Counted from the stretch's first letter, positions 1-9,239 are shown. The stretch is 64,000 nt of DNA from Bacillus sp. OV166 (GCF_900177675.1 NZ_FXWM01000001.1:3047001-3111000); one strand, 5' to 3'. A program made the numbers and translations. Notes: generated by a model from the sequence alone, not told the origin.

Positions 1-58
1 GTTCACGTCCGGTTCTGAGAGGGGCTACTGGGGAGGTTCCAGTGGCCTACTTGCCTTG
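1..58 (+). ncRNA. 3' end of a group II intron (domain V 3' half and domain VI)
   Basis: The first bases read as the 3' half of a domain V hairpin (ACGTCCGGTTCTGA) followed by a domain VI-like hairpin (GGGGCTACTGGGG ... CCAGTGGCCTAC). This is the usual end of a bacterial group II intron. The next bases immediately enter a reverse-transcriptase reading frame belonging to another intron, so this intron seems to have been inserted into that frame. The 5' part lies outside the window. Exact 3' splice position is not certain. Confidence 0.6.
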
Positions 59-60
59 TT

Positions 61-627
61 TGTTGTTTTCAATATAAAAGTGAAGCCCAGCAATTCTTCC
101 ATTCATTAAAGTTTAGATTAAAGAAATTTAATCTAGAAATAGCCGAGGATAAAACCAAAATTATTCCTTTCGGGCGGTTTGCGGAGCAAAATGCAAATCA
201 ACAGGGGAGAAATAAACCAGCAACTTTTGATTTCCTTGGGTTTACACACTATTGTGGGAAAAGTAAACAAGGGAAATTTCGAGTAAAACGGAAATCAAGT
301 AGAAAGAAAGTACAAGGTAAACTAAAAGAAACGAAAGAATGGCTGAAGAGTAATAGAAGTAAAGATATTCATACGATTATGGATAGATTTAAACGCTCAC
401 TAATAGGTTATTACAACTATTATTGCATCTCTGATAATACCCAAAATGTTAACAACTTCAAAGACAAAATCGAAAAGTTATTGTTTAAGTGGCTCAATAG
501 AAGAAGCCAAAGGAAATCCTTTACATGGGATAAATTCAGTCTATTTCTTAATAAATATCCACTTCCATCACCAAGAATAAAAGTGAATATATATGATTTA
601 AGAAAAGAGATTAGCTACATTCTGTAA
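61..627 (+). pseudogene. ltrA-like: group II intron reverse transcriptase/maturase, C-terminal part
   Basis: An open frame from about position 64 reads CCFQYKSEAQQFF, DKTKIIPFGRFAEQN, FDFLGFTHYCGKS, then a basic maturase region and ends at the stop at 627. These are typical of the region after the YADD motif, the thumb and the maturase domain X of group II intron-encoded proteins, which help splicing and retrohoming. The catalytic YADD segment is missing: the frame is interrupted just after where it should be by the intron end at 1-58. The internal ATG at 379 is not a real start. Non-functional as it stands unless the inserted intron splices out. Confidence 0.75.
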
Positions 628-642
628 ATGATAACTAGGAGG

Positions 643-677
643 AGCCGTGTGCGTTAATAGCGCAAGCACGGTTAGTA
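643..677 (+). ncRNA. group II intron domain V-like hairpin
   Basis: GAGCCGTGTGCG followed by a short loop and CGCAAGCACGGTTAG forms the domain V hairpin, including the catalytic AGC triad in GAGCCG. It lies 16 bases after the maturase stop, as expected. No domain VI with a branch adenosine is seen afterwards; the sequence runs straight into transposase coding sequence, so the 3' end is lost or unusual. Confidence 0.55.
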
Positions 678-680
678 GGC

Positions 681-1028
681 GACATGCTGGAACAAGCTTT
701 AGAGGTTTTAATTCCAGAAGATAAGTTAATCCTCCACTCAGATTAAGGATGGCATTATCAGATGGCCAAGTACCAGAAAACTCTAGAAGACCGGAATATT
801 ACACAAAGCATGTCCCGAAAGGGAAACTGTCTCGATAATGCCGTTATCGAGAACTTCTTTGGCATCCTTAAGACAGAACTTCTCTATCTCCAGGAGTTTG
901 AAAGTATTGAGCATTTTATACAGGAATTACATGATTATATTCACTACTACAACAATATCCGCATGAAGAAAAAGTTAATGGACCTGAGCCCAGTAGAATA
1001 CAGGTCTCAGGTCCAACAGGTTGCCTAA
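681..1028 (+). pseudogene. IS3-family transposase OrfB, C-terminal remnant
   Basis: The frame reads LHSD, a stop, then [26 protein letters not shown] and [19 protein letters not shown]. This is the DDE integrase core end (IS150-like subgroup) with the conserved glutamate in [13 protein letters not shown] at 744-746 replaces the expected CAA in LHSDQGWHY, and everything upstream is missing, cut by the group II intron debris. The tail after the stop (TTTTTTTGGTTCACTTCACTTC region, about 1040-1065) may include the outer end of the insertion sequence. Not functional. Confidence 0.8.
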
Positions 1029-1088
1029 AATATATATGTCTAATTTTTTTGGTTCACTTCACTTCACTTATGTGGTGTTTTATTTACT

Positions 1089-1925
1089 TTAACCAATATT
1101 ATTCCCTTTCGGATTCAAAATTCCATGGAAAAAGCTTAATACTCTTTGGAAAGCATCCCTAGCTGCAACGACATTATAGGATGCTCGTGTATCGTTAAAA
1201 AACGCATGTCCTGTTTGAGGATAAATTTGATAGTCAAAAGTCTTACCGTTTTGTTTCATCTGTTCTGCAAAAGCAGGAACATTGTCCGTAATACGTTTAT
1301 CTTGATCCCCGTAAAATCCATATACCGGGCAATTAATATTCTGTAATTCGTCCTCAGACGGTGCATTCCCATAAAAAATAACCGCTCCATTTAACTGCTC
1401 ATCACGGCAGGACAAAAGTCCGGATAGGGCTCCACCCATACAGAATCCAATCGAAACAACACCTTGACCCTTGGTCGAAGTATTTTCTTCCCTTATGTAT
1501 TTCGTGGTGGCTAAAAGCTTCTCGATATAGTCAGAAGAGTGCATGCCTCCAAACATTCTTTCAAAGGTTTTGGTCACACGGTCTTGTTTTTCTGCATCCA
1601 GTTCAGCTAACGCTTTATCTCTTTCGCCTGGATTGTTCCACGCGGAATGAGGTAAAGAGTCCAGAAATGCCTTAACCTCTTCCACTCGTTCCGTCCGTAG
1701 ATCCTCGATTCTCTCTCCGTCATTGGCATATAAATCAGGCGCAAACGCAAGGTATCCAGCCTGTGCAAATCGATTGGTTATGTCCTGAATGTGTGCATCC
1801 ACACCCCAGATTTCTTGGATAACAATGACAGCTGGAAGGTTTTCATTTGCACGATCCATCTTTGCCATATATCCAATATGTTCTTTGTTTTTTCCATAAC
1901 GAACCCACTGAGTTTCTAACGCCAT
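1089..1925 (-). CDS. dienelactone hydrolase family protein
   Basis: An alpha/beta hydrolase of 278 residues. The nucleophile cysteine is in GFCMGG (about residue 160), the acid in GDQDKRI and the histidine in GHAFFND, the Cys-Asp-His triad of dienelactone hydrolases (carboxymethylenebutenolidase family). EIWG near residue 38 is also typical. Such enzymes open lactone rings, but physiological substrates in Bacillaceae are mostly unknown. Start is ATG at 1925 with GGAGGGGAT just upstream. It stands alone, convergent to the IS debris. No signal peptide, so cytosolic. Confidence 0.85.
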   Translation of the reverse strand: MALETQWVRYGKNKEHIGYMAKMDRANENLPAVIVIQEIWGVDAHIQDITNRFAQAGYLAFAPDLYANDGERIEDLRTERVEEVKAFLDSLPHSAWNNPGERDKALAELDAEKQDRVTKTFERMFGGMHSSDYIEKLLATTKYIREENTSTKGQGVVSIGFCMGGALSGLLSCRDEQLNGAVIFYGNAPSEDELQNINCPVYGFYGDQDKRITDNVPAFAEQMKQNGKTFDYQIYPQTGHAFFNDTRASYNVVAARDAFQRVLSFFHGILNPKGNNIG

Positions 1926-2496
1926 GCGATCCCCTCCATTTAATTGTAATTGGCTATTCCTATTAACATGTTAGCAAACTCCTCTATAAAATCAAAATAT
2001 TAAGAATGGAAATCAAAAAGACCGTTAATATATGTAGTTTTTATCACTTTTATAAAAGGGGAAAATCCATTCTAAGGAAAAATAAGGAAGAAAAAATATT
2101 ATGCTTTATTCAGCTAACGGGGTGCATTATTACAATAAGTCGAGATGTATTTTTTTATTGTTATAACGAATCCTCCTAGTTATTGAAGTTTGTTTCGTTT
2201 TGCCTTTATTTGTTAATAACTTCCGCATAGTAGATGGAGGTTATCCTGCTACTAAATCGTCTTCTTCCTTCGGCAAACATTCAATAAATATTGATGAAAA
2301 ACTAAAACCGAAGATGGTTATAGATGGTATAATGATAGCTTTGTCAAAATGTCTTCCATATACATTTGATAATCAATCCAAAACTTTACAATTGACAAAA
2401 TGAACTGTATCGATTAAATTTACAGTATGGTAACTGTAAGATTTTTTATTACATTTAAAAATACTTGCCAAAATACACTAAGGAGTGTGTAAAAGT
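1926..2496. other. intergenic region without a confident gene
   Basis: About 570 bases between divergent genes. An open frame starts with TTG at 2200 and runs to 2403 (67 codons, MPLFVNNF start), but it has no convincing ribosome binding site and I recognise no family; its first residues faintly recall small GerP-type spore proteins, too weakly to call. Nothing else is recognised apart from AT-rich DNA that probably holds promoters for both neighbours. Confidence 0.4.
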
Positions 2497-2892
2497 ATGG
2501 TGACTGTTTATACCACACCGAGTTGTGGTTCTTGCCGAAAAGCGAAAGCTTGGCTTGAAGAGCATCGAATTGAGTATATGGAAAGAAACATCTTATCTCA
2601 GCCCTTTACAGTCGATGAGATTAAATCGATTCTTCGCATGACGGAAGAGGGGACGAGCGAAATTATTTCAACTAATTCGAAGGCGTTCCAAGAATTAAAC
2701 GTAAATATTGAAACTCTTCCGCTTAATGAATTGTATAAATTAATAATGGAGCATCCTAAAATGGTGCGCCGGCCAATTATCCTCGACGAAAAAAGATTAC
2801 AGGTTGGATATAACGAGGACGAAATTCGTAGTTTTTTGCCCCGTAGGATACGAAATTATTTGTACACCGAATTGCAAAAAGAGGCCAATTAA
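2497..2892 (+). CDS. spx: Spx/MgsR-family transcriptional regulator (ArsC fold)
   Basis: With ATG at 2497 (AAGGAG 11 bases upstream) the protein is 131 residues, the standard Spx length. It begins [17 protein letters not shown]: the CxxC redox switch (CGSC) at residues 10-13. [26 protein letters not shown] near residue 91 matches the Spx region holding the conserved arginine. Spx binds the RNA polymerase alpha C-terminal domain and redirects transcription under disulfide stress. The middle residues of the CxxC differ from the commoner CTSC or CPSC, so it may be a paralogue rather than the main Spx. A start 12 bases earlier is possible but less well placed. Confidence 0.85.
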   Translation: MVTVYTTPSCGSCRKAKAWLEEHRIEYMERNILSQPFTVDEIKSILRMTEEGTSEIISTNSKAFQELNVNIETLPLNELYKLIMEHPKMVRRPIILDEKRLQVGYNEDEIRSFLPRRIRNYLYTELQKEAN

Positions 2893-2989
2893 ATTGAAAT
2901 AATAAGGGCAAAATCCTTAGTCTTTACACTTAAAACTAAAGCCAAAATATATTAAATTTTATATATGTTTTTAAAAGGAGGAATACCGG

Positions 2990-3124
2990 ATGATTGAAGT
3001 TTTCGTGACAGTAAATTATAAAAATCGGAATTACCATACCAATGTCCTAGCGGAAAAAGATATGACATGGGAAAAAATTAAACGGATCGCAGAAGAACAA
3101 GTCAAAAAACAATGGGAGATTTAA
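2990..3124 (+). CDS. BA3454-like small stress protein
   Basis: A 44-residue frame with AAAAGGAGG eight bases before ATG. It reads MIEVFVTVNYKNRNYHTNV and ends IKRIAEEQVKKQWEI, which resembles the small BA3454-type stress-response proteins of Bacillaceae (recognition by memory of the family pattern). No catalytic motif; function unknown. Short, mixed charge, cytosolic. It follows spx with a 97-base gap and may be separately transcribed. Confidence 0.7.
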   Translation: MIEVFVTVNYKNRNYHTNVLAEKDMTWEKIKRIAEEQVKKQWEI

Positions 3125-3434
3125 ATAAATCGGCATATCCACGGACTTAGAAAAGCTATATTCTTGACTTGCCAATCTGTAATGATTAGTAGACCAGTAC
3201 GTTATTAATTTTAAAAGAGTTCTCTGTAACATTTTCTTCGGAGTAGAAGAACATCTGGGAGAATATTTAAAGGTGTATTCAATCAAAGAGATTGTCATTT
3301 TGTTAATAAGCGTGAGTGCCCGGATTAGAACTGCAGATTTCTTTAAGTAAAATGTAATAAAAAAGATTACAGATTAATTAATGCTGGCATATCCTAGGAT
3401 TAAACGAAAAAAAATTAAGAAGGTGAAAAAAACT

Positions 3435-3770
3435 ATGTTCTCCAATAATAATACGATTTTAAAAACAGGGGATTGGATTAAGGCAGAATCACTGGAGGGC
3501 GAATTAATCATTGGTTATATTGAATCACTGTCAAGTATAGAAGGAATAGTGAAGGTAACGGTTGTTACAAGTGACAATAATCAAGCGATTGGCAAAACAA
3601 TTCCTTTTTTAAGTAAACGGGTGAAAAAACTGCCTGTTTCTAATGTAACCAACAAGTCACAAATTGAATTCCTCCTAGATCTGGCTTTATCAACAGGGGA
3701 TAAGGAATGGTTTTTGGCGCTTTCTGCGGAATTAAACGCGATGAAGCAGCTAGTTAATGGAGTACTTTAA
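3435..3770 (+). CDS. IDEAL domain-containing protein
   Basis: A 111-residue protein starting at ATG 3435, preceded by AAGAAGGTG. The C-terminal part, IEFLLDLALSTGDKEWFL, is an IDEAL domain (normally IDEALD..DKEWFLEL), a short helical motif found in ComK-related and other Bacillus regulators. The N-terminal half is a beta-rich segment (GDWIKAESLEGELIIGYIE) resembling an SH3-like barrel. An upstream in-frame ATG at 3381 would add a lysine-rich stretch that covers the ribosome binding site, so I reject it. Function unknown; a strong terminator follows. Confidence 0.75.
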   Translation: MFSNNNTILKTGDWIKAESLEGELIIGYIESLSSIEGIVKVTVVTSDNNQAIGKTIPFLSKRVKKLPVSNVTNKSQIEFLLDLALSTGDKEWFLALSAELNAMKQLVNGVL

Positions 3771-3856
3771 AACTACACATTGAATTCCGTTTGGTTTGAA
3801 TTTTGATAAAAGGAATATCCAATGTTTATTGGAAAGGTTAGTCCAAATAGTTGAAC

Positions 3857-3900
3857 AAAAAGGTGCTTAAATCCAGAAACGGATTAATGCACCTTTTTTA
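3857..3900 (+). terminator. Rho-independent terminator
   Basis: AAAAAGGTGCTTAAATCC pairs with GGATTAATGCACCTTTTTT across a six-base loop; the 3' arm ends in a T-run. It closes the IDEAL-domain gene. Confidence 0.85.
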
Positions 3901-4040
3901 CATAAGCATTTGCTTAAATGTGTTACCTGTTTTCATGAAAAACGAATCCACGTAATCTCCTAATTTGTCAGATTAAATTTCGGAACAAACAAGTAACAAA
4001 AAGGATAAACGTGTTTTAGCAGCACATCCATTTAATTAAG

Positions 4041-4433
4041 TTAGAACATGCCGTTTTCATTAGGGGAATCCTCTGGTAGGGGTTGTCCTATATCCCACAA
4101 TTCAACGATTTGGTTATCTTGGAAACGGAAGATATGTACAACAGCTCCTCCAAGATCCTCTGGATTTTGTTTCACATGAGAGTAAACTGAAACCATATCT
4201 CTCTCTTGAAGTACAAGTTTGACCTCAAGTATTTTATGAGGGTTCATAGTTGAGTTCTCTTCCATCGCAAGCATGAGTGATTCTGCATCGCCACGGAAAT
4301 AGGGGTTGTGGTGACGAAAGTCAGGACTTATGTATGTCTGGTATGCTTCACGAACTTTCCCTGAAGCTACGAGCTGTAGAAAAGACACAGCTTTCTCTTT
4401 GAGTTCGATGTAGACTGCTGATCCGTACTCATT
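4041..4433 (-). pseudogene. SnoaL/NTF2-like protein, apparent frameshift near the N-terminus
   Basis: The body (FLQLVASGKVREAY, FRHHNPYFRGDAESLMLAM, HVKQNPEDLGG, VVHIFRFQDNQIVELWDIGQPLPE) is a SnoaL-like member of the NTF2 superfamily; such proteins are small alpha+beta cone folds, often enzymes or binding proteins of unknown role. The natural start seems to be ATG at 4433 (MSTDQQST...), with GGAAAGGATG upstream, but that frame joins the body only if one A is added to the GAAAG near 4392-4396. Otherwise translation would need the unsupported GTG at 4388, giving 115 residues. Real mutation or homopolymer error. Confidence 0.65.
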
Positions 4434-4522
4434 TCAATCATCCTTTCCTTTCAAGAATTAAACTGTTAGAAATAATAGAAGTTTAAGGTACTAAAACTCT
4501 TCTGCCTTTATTTCCTCTTTTT

Positions 4523-4894
4523 TCACCGATGCTGATCGACAAGAATTTGATTCCCGTCTGGATCTTCAATGATAAAATGTGCTGGTCCCTCTTTTGTTTC
4601 AGCTGCTTCAGTCAGCATTTTTATTCCTTCAGCCTTAAGTTGTTTTTGAATGTCTCGAATGTCCGTAAACGATTCAAGATTTTCGGCACTTTCATTCCAT
4701 CCTGGATTAAAGGTCAGAATGTTCTTTTCAAACATTCCTTGGAATAGCCCAATGATGCAATTTTCATTCTTCATAATAAGCCAATTTTGACTAATGTCAC
4801 CACCAAAAGCTTGAAATCCCAGTTTTTCGTAGAATGACTTAGATAGATGAATGTCTTTAACGTTTAAACTCACTGAAAAAGCTCCCAGGTTCAT
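4523..4894 (-). CDS. VOC (glyoxalase/bleomycin resistance) family protein
   Basis: With ATG at 4894 (AGAAGGAGGAG upstream) the protein has 123 residues: MNLGAFSVSLNVKDI at the start and AHFIIEDPDGNQILVDQH at the end, the two beta-alpha-beta-beta-beta halves of a vicinal oxygen chelate fold. The final DPDGN motif is a family hallmark. Metal ligands are not complete enough to predict an activity. An earlier ATG at 4957 would put the good ribosome binding site inside the gene. Cytosolic, single gene, same strand as the SnoaL-like gene. Confidence 0.75.
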   Translation of the reverse strand: MNLGAFSVSLNVKDIHLSKSFYEKLGFQAFGGDISQNWLIMKNENCIIGLFQGMFEKNILTFNPGWNESAENLESFTDIRDIQKQLKAEGIKMLTEAAETKEGPAHFIIEDPDGNQILVDQHR

Positions 4895-5075
4895 ATATAC
4901 TCCTCCTTCTAACTTATCTATTTTTACTATAAATGAGTGCTTTGAAATTCTCAACATTTACCATATAATTAAATTGGTCATAGGTTTATTTCACATGCCA
5001 AACAAAAAATAAAAATTGCAAAAATATACTTTTATTAATGTTAAAACAATAGATACGAGATAGGAGAGGAGTACG

Positions 5076-5246
5076 GTGAATACCTTTAAAGAGAGAAGAA
5101 AAGCCCGAAGAGACAAGAGAAAAGAAGAAGGAAAGGAATCCATATGGTGGGAATTCCTTGATATCTTTTTGGATATAGCAGAATTAATCGGACCAAGTCT
5201 TATTCGGTCTATTCGGTCAGCCATAAAATTCCTGGAACATCATTAA
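5076..5246 (+). CDS. small highly charged protein of unknown function
   Basis: A 56-residue frame, GTG start at 5076 preceded by TAGGAGAGGAG. It reads VNTFKERRKARRDKRKEEGKE and then a tryptophan/hydrophobic amphipathic stretch (WWEFLDIFLDIAELIGPSLIRSIRS). The shape, basic N-terminus then membrane-associating helix, suits a peripheral membrane peptide. I know of similar short Bacillus hypotheticals but no function. Confidence 0.55.
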   Translation: MNTFKERRKARRDKRKEEGKESIWWEFLDIFLDIAELIGPSLIRSIRSAIKFLEHH

Positions 5247-5384
5247 TATGATTATTTAAGGGATTGAATTGGATGTGTGAAAATCGATACCTTAGTTCTT
5301 TATTTATAGATTTAGTTTGATATATTACTGAGAAACGAAGTAAAAAAATAAATATTTAGTTCTTCAATAATGAAAGGAGAAAAT

Positions 5385-5600
5385 ATGGACAAATTCAATA
5401 ATATACCACTAGAAAATGATTTCCCCAATATTGGTAAACCTGCTACAAGAGCCCTTATCAATGCTGGCTACTATAAACTTGATCAATTGACCAAGGTTAC
5501 TGAGTCAGAAATACTGAAGTTACATGGTGTTGGACCGAAAGCGGTGCGAATACTGAATGAAGCTCTTAAAGGAAAACAATTATCTTTTGCTGGAAAATAA
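5385..5600 (+). CDS. helix-hairpin-helix protein, RNA polymerase alpha-CTD-like
   Basis: Seventy-one residues from ATG 5385 (AAAGGAG just upstream; the ATG at 5370 overlaps that site). NIGKPATRALINAGYYKLDQLTKVTESEILKLHGVGPKAVRILNEAL is a helix-hairpin-helix pair like the C-terminal domain of the RNA polymerase alpha subunit; GVGPKAV is the second hairpin. Such small Bacillus proteins are annotated as DNA-binding, function unproven. Stand-alone gene. Confidence 0.7.
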   Translation: MDKFNNIPLENDFPNIGKPATRALINAGYYKLDQLTKVTESEILKLHGVGPKAVRILNEALKGKQLSFAGK

Positions 5601-5825
5601 GTAAAAAGAAGAAAAGCTTATTTTTCAACGTTTCTTACATTTTGTAAGGAACTTTTTTATTTACCAGAAATACTCTCATATGGCTCAAAGGATGTAATTT
5701 TAAGTCCACAGGAACCGTCACCATGGCCCTTTGTTATCTTGCTATTATATTCTAAACACCTTATTTTTTTCTATTTATTAGGCTATAGTATAAATCATCA
5801 AGAAAGCTAAATAGGGGCGATAAAA

Positions 5826-6539
5826 ATGGTCCAAGATATAAAAACACGTGTAAAAAGTTTAAATTGGGATTCAATTCAAAACGAATTAGATGAGCAAGGG
5901 TTTGCAAAGCTTCCAGCAATATTAACAAAAGAGGAATGCGACTTCTTCATGAAACTTTATAGTAAGGAAGAGTCATACAGAACGACAATCAATATGACGA
6001 GATATCGCTTTGGGAATGGGGAGTATAAATATTTTTCCTATCCATTACCTGAGATCATCCAAAGTTTAAGAGAGTCCTTTTATCCAGAGTTGGCTAAAAC
6101 AGCAAATCGATGGTTGGGCTATTTAAAGAAACCAGAACTGTTTCCAGATCATCTTCAAGAATTTTTGAGAACATGTGAAGAATATGAACAAACTAGACCG
6201 ACACCCCTAATATTAAAGTATGAAACAGGCGGGTTTAATTGTTTGCACCAAGATTTATATGGAGATGTATTTTTCCCATTTCAAGTAGTATTTGTATTAA
6301 ATCAACGAGATAAAGACTTTTGCGGTGGAGAGTCCTTATTAGTGGAACAAATTCCTCGTGCTCAGAGCAGGGGGCATGTGATTACTCTAGAACAAGGCAG
6401 TGCTCTAATCTTTCCTAGTAACCATAGACCTGCTCTTGGTAAAAAAGGGTATTACAAAAATACGGTTCGTCACGGAGTAAGTACGGTTACCTCTGGAGAA
6501 CGATACGGTCTTGGAATCATTTTTCATGATTCAAAATAA
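5826..6539 (+). CDS. 2OG-Fe(II) oxygenase family protein
   Basis: 237 residues, ATG with TAGGGGCGAT upstream. LHQDLYGDVFFPFQVVFVLNQ supplies the HxD iron ligands (about residues 139-141), and VRHGVSTVTSGERYGLGIIFH the distal histidine and the arginine expected to bind 2-oxoglutarate. This is the double-stranded beta-helix fold of the prolyl-4-hydroxylase-like COG3826 group. It lies about 90 bases upstream of an adaA-like gene, suggesting a role in alkylation response or repair; that link is inference from position. Confidence 0.75.
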   Translation: MVQDIKTRVKSLNWDSIQNELDEQGFAKLPAILTKEECDFFMKLYSKEESYRTTINMTRYRFGNGEYKYFSYPLPEIIQSLRESFYPELAKTANRWLGYLKKPELFPDHLQEFLRTCEEYEQTRPTPLILKYETGGFNCLHQDLYGDVFFPFQVVFVLNQRDKDFCGGESLLVEQIPRAQSRGHVITLEQGSALIFPSNHRPALGKKGYYKNTVRHGVSTVTSGERYGLGIIFHDSK

Positions 6540-6627
6540 ATATTAAATTTTTATATCTTGCTATTTCATTCCTAGAATTGTAAATTCTGAATTTATAGGG
6601 GGTATAATGTAAGGAGAGGTGAGATAA

Positions 6628-7248
6628 ATGCCGGATCGTATCAGTAATGAATTACAAGAGTGTGAAGAACATGGAATTTTGACTGACGTGGACATGATGA
6701 CAAATGAAAAGTGGCAAGCAATTATAGACAATGATGCTTCGTACAATAATCAATTTTTCTATGCTGTAAAGACCACAGGAATCTTCTGTAAACCATCTTG
6801 CAAATCTCGCATTCCCAAAAAAGAAAATATACGTATTTTTTTAAACGCAGAACAAGCGCTCCGTGCAAATTTTCGCCCTTGTAAACGATGCAAGCCTACT
6901 AATGAGAGATTGCCTGATAGTGAGTGGGTGGCTTTTATCACTGAATACGTTGATAAAAATTTCATAGAAAAATTAACTCTAGAAACATTAGCAAATATTG
7001 CTCATGGGAGTCCCTATCATTTGCATCGAACGTTTAAAAAAATTAAAGGCATCACACCAGTTGAATATATCCAACAGGTGAGAGTAAACGCTGCTAAAGA
7101 GTATTTGATTCACACAAATAAAGCGATTGCGGATCTCGCCATATGTGTAGGTATGCCTAATGCGTCCTATTTTATTACATTATTTAAAAAGAAAACCGGA
7201 CATACACCAGCACAATTTCGTCAAATGAGTAAAATGGAGAAAATGTAA
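6628..7248 (+). CDS. adaA: AdaA-type methylphosphotriester transferase/transcription activator
   Basis: 206 residues. Residues about 25-90 form the Ada N-terminal zinc domain with GIFCKPSCKSR and RPCKRCKP, four cysteines of which the first accepts a methyl group from DNA phosphotriesters. Residues about 105-200 are an AraC-type double helix-turn-helix (LTLETLANIAHGSPYHLHRTFKK, IADLAICVGMPNASYFITLFKKKTG). The methylated protein activates the adaptive response to alkylation. ATG 6628 has AAGGAGAGGTGA upstream; homologues usually start nearer MTNEKWQAI (residue 25), so the first 24 residues may be an extension. No adaB follows. Confidence 0.85.
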   Translation: MPDRISNELQECEEHGILTDVDMMTNEKWQAIIDNDASYNNQFFYAVKTTGIFCKPSCKSRIPKKENIRIFLNAEQALRANFRPCKRCKPTNERLPDSEWVAFITEYVDKNFIEKLTLETLANIAHGSPYHLHRTFKKIKGITPVEYIQQVRVNAAKEYLIHTNKAIADLAICVGMPNASYFITLFKKKTGHTPAQFRQMSKMEKM

Positions 7249-7406
7249 AAGGGAATCAAAGAATAAACCAACCCTCTAAGTATCGATCATTAACCAGCTA
7301 TCGTGGTGAATTAGAAGTGAAGAAATTGCATTTGAATCTGGAAAGACAGATCTCATCCAGCAATAAGTGATTATTTAGGTACATTGAATGGAAAGGAGGT
7401 CCCAAA

Positions 7407-8225
7407 ATGAAAAGTGAATTGTTCTATAAAACCCCGAAAACCATACTTAATAAAGGTACAGGCTTTCTTTCTGGATATACTCATTCACTAAATCCTTATA
7501 CAGGCTGTTCATTTGGGTGTTCATACTGTTATGTACGTCAAATGCCTGTATCCCTCTTTCGAGAAGGGGAATGGGGAAATTGGGTTGATGTTAAAAACGG
7601 AGCTGCGAATTTATTAAGGAAGGAGCTTCATCGCGCCAAAGCCAAAGGGAATGTAACCATTTTCATGTCATCAAGTACAGACCCGTATCAACCCGTAGAG
7701 CATAAGGAAAAAGTGACACGTTCTTTACTAGAGGTTATGGTAGAAGATCCCCCTGAATTCTTATTAGTACAGACGAGAAGCCCACTTGTAAGTCGAGATA
7801 TCGATTTGCTGCGGCATTTAAAAGATAAAGTCCGGGTAAGTATGACGATTGAAACGGATTCGGAAACGATACGTAAACATTTTACTCCAGAGGCCCCTCC
7901 TATTCAGGCACGCTTCAAGACATTGGAAAAATTAGTGGATGCAGGTATACCAACCCAAGTGGCGATTGCACCCATATTACCGAGTGGAGAATATTTTCCT
8001 GAGAAATTGAAGCCATTCGTCGATCGGATATGTATGGATGACTACTTTATGGGGGATGGCAGTGGAGGAAAACGCACAAGAAAACTTAGAATCGAGAAAA
8101 AATATGCCCAACTTGGTTTAGAAGAATGGTATGGACCGCAAGTTATTAAAAAAGTATATAAGAGATTTATAGATATCTTTCCGGAAAATCAGGTTTATCT
8201 GAGCCAGAAAGGGTTTGAGCCGTAA
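7407..8225 (+). CDS. SPL-like radical SAM protein
   Basis: 272 residues, GGAAAGGAGG before ATG. LNPYTGCSFGCSYCYVRQMP carries the CxxxCxxC cluster motif of radical SAM enzymes (residues about 34-41), in the spore photoproduct lyase-like/COG1533 arrangement. MSSSTDPYQPVE and QTRSPLVSRDIDLL are also typical of this family. It lacks the extra cysteine-bearing C-terminal region of true spore photoproduct lyase, so the reaction is unknown. Its position beside DNA-alkylation genes hints at nucleic-acid chemistry, not proven. Confidence 0.8.
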   Translation: MKSELFYKTPKTILNKGTGFLSGYTHSLNPYTGCSFGCSYCYVRQMPVSLFREGEWGNWVDVKNGAANLLRKELHRAKAKGNVTIFMSSSTDPYQPVEHKEKVTRSLLEVMVEDPPEFLLVQTRSPLVSRDIDLLRHLKDKVRVSMTIETDSETIRKHFTPEAPPIQARFKTLEKLVDAGIPTQVAIAPILPSGEYFPEKLKPFVDRICMDDYFMGDGSGGKRTRKLRIEKKYAQLGLEEWYGPQVIKKVYKRFIDIFPENQVYLSQKGFEP

Positions 8226-8387
8226 AGAGAACAGGGTGTGATTACATGTGTAAAAATCATAAGAAAAGTAATGAAAATAGAAATGGCAAAAATACATTCA
8301 CACCGTTAGGTCCCAGTATTGCGTAAACATTCCAAGGATGTCTCCGAAGGACTGGAGAGAAATTAAAGTAAGAAATGGGGGATATTT

Positions 8388-9239
8388 ATGAGAAGAATTA
8401 TTTTGTCGACAGAGAGTGGTGCGGATTTACCTGAAGAATTAGCTGATAAACATAATGTCCAGGTGGTCCCGATGCACGTGATTATCGATGGGCAGGATTA
8501 CTTAGATGGAACGATACCTGTAACGGATATTTATGACTACTACGAGCGGACAAAGAAAATACCCTCTACAACATCGACAAATTCCCATGAATATCTTGAA
8601 TTTTTCAAGAAGATAAAAAATGATTTTCCAGATTGCATCATTATACATATTGGTTATACGTCAAAGGCATCGTCTTCCTTTCAAAATGCAATCATCGCAA
8701 CGGAAGATTTGAATGATATTTTTCTAATTGATGCTTTGAACGTAACAGGTGGATTAACTGCGATTGTAATGTATGCGGTTACCTTATTAGCGAATGAACC
8801 TTCAATTGACCCTGCCCAATTAGTAAAGAAGATTGAATCAAAAGTTCCTAAATCAAGACTGGCTTTCGTTCCCGGAAGTTTAGAATTTTTAAGGGCAGGA
8901 GGACGAGTCAGTAATCTAGCTTATCTCGGTGGGGCTTTGTTAAAAATAAAGCCGCGTATTGAACTAATTGATGGAAATCTTGTTTCAACAAAAAAATATC
9001 GTGGGAAAATGGATGTTGTTTCCGAGAAACTTATGCGAGATTATTTAAATCAATACGAAATTGATAGAGAACAACTCTATCTACTTTACTCTATCGGACT
9101 TGATGAAAGTATTAAGCAGGGGATGAATGAATTCGCAAAAGAAACAGGTTTCAAAAATGTAAAATGGATTCAAGCAGGCGCAATGATTTCTACACATGCT
9201 GGACCTGGTGGTATCGGAATTGCAGGCTTAGAAGTATAG
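8388..9239 (+). CDS. degV: DegV family fatty-acid-binding protein
   Basis: 283 residues, GGGGGATATTT before ATG. It begins IILSTESGADLPEELADKH and contains PSTTSTNSHEYLEFF, IGYTSKASSSFQNA, GSLEFLRAGGRVSNLAYLGGALLKIKP and THAGPGGIGIAG, all signature blocks of DegV (FakB-type) proteins. These bind a fatty acid and present it to the kinase FakA for phosphorylation; no fakA is in the window, as is usual for extra degV paralogues. Cytosolic, stand-alone. Confidence 0.9.
   Translation: MRRIILSTESGADLPEELADKHNVQVVPMHVIIDGQDYLDGTIPVTDIYDYYERTKKIPSTTSTNSHEYLEFFKKIKNDFPDCIIIHIGYTSKASSSFQNAIIATEDLNDIFLIDALNVTGGLTAIVMYAVTLLANEPSIDPAQLVKKIESKVPKSRLAFVPGSLEFLRAGGRVSNLAYLGGALLKIKPRIELIDGNLVSTKKYRGKMDVVSEKLMRDYLNQYEIDREQLYLLYSIGLDESIKQGMNEFAKETGFKNVKWIQAGAMISTHAGPGGIGIAGLEV

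Noticed and set aside
2200..2403. 67-codon frame beginning MPLFVNNF
   Set aside because: TTG start without ribosome site and only faint likeness to small GerP proteins.
4991..5224. 77-codon minus-strand frame
   Set aside because: The opposite strand has a gene with GTG start, ribosome site and natural composition (5076-5246); the minus frame lacks a site.
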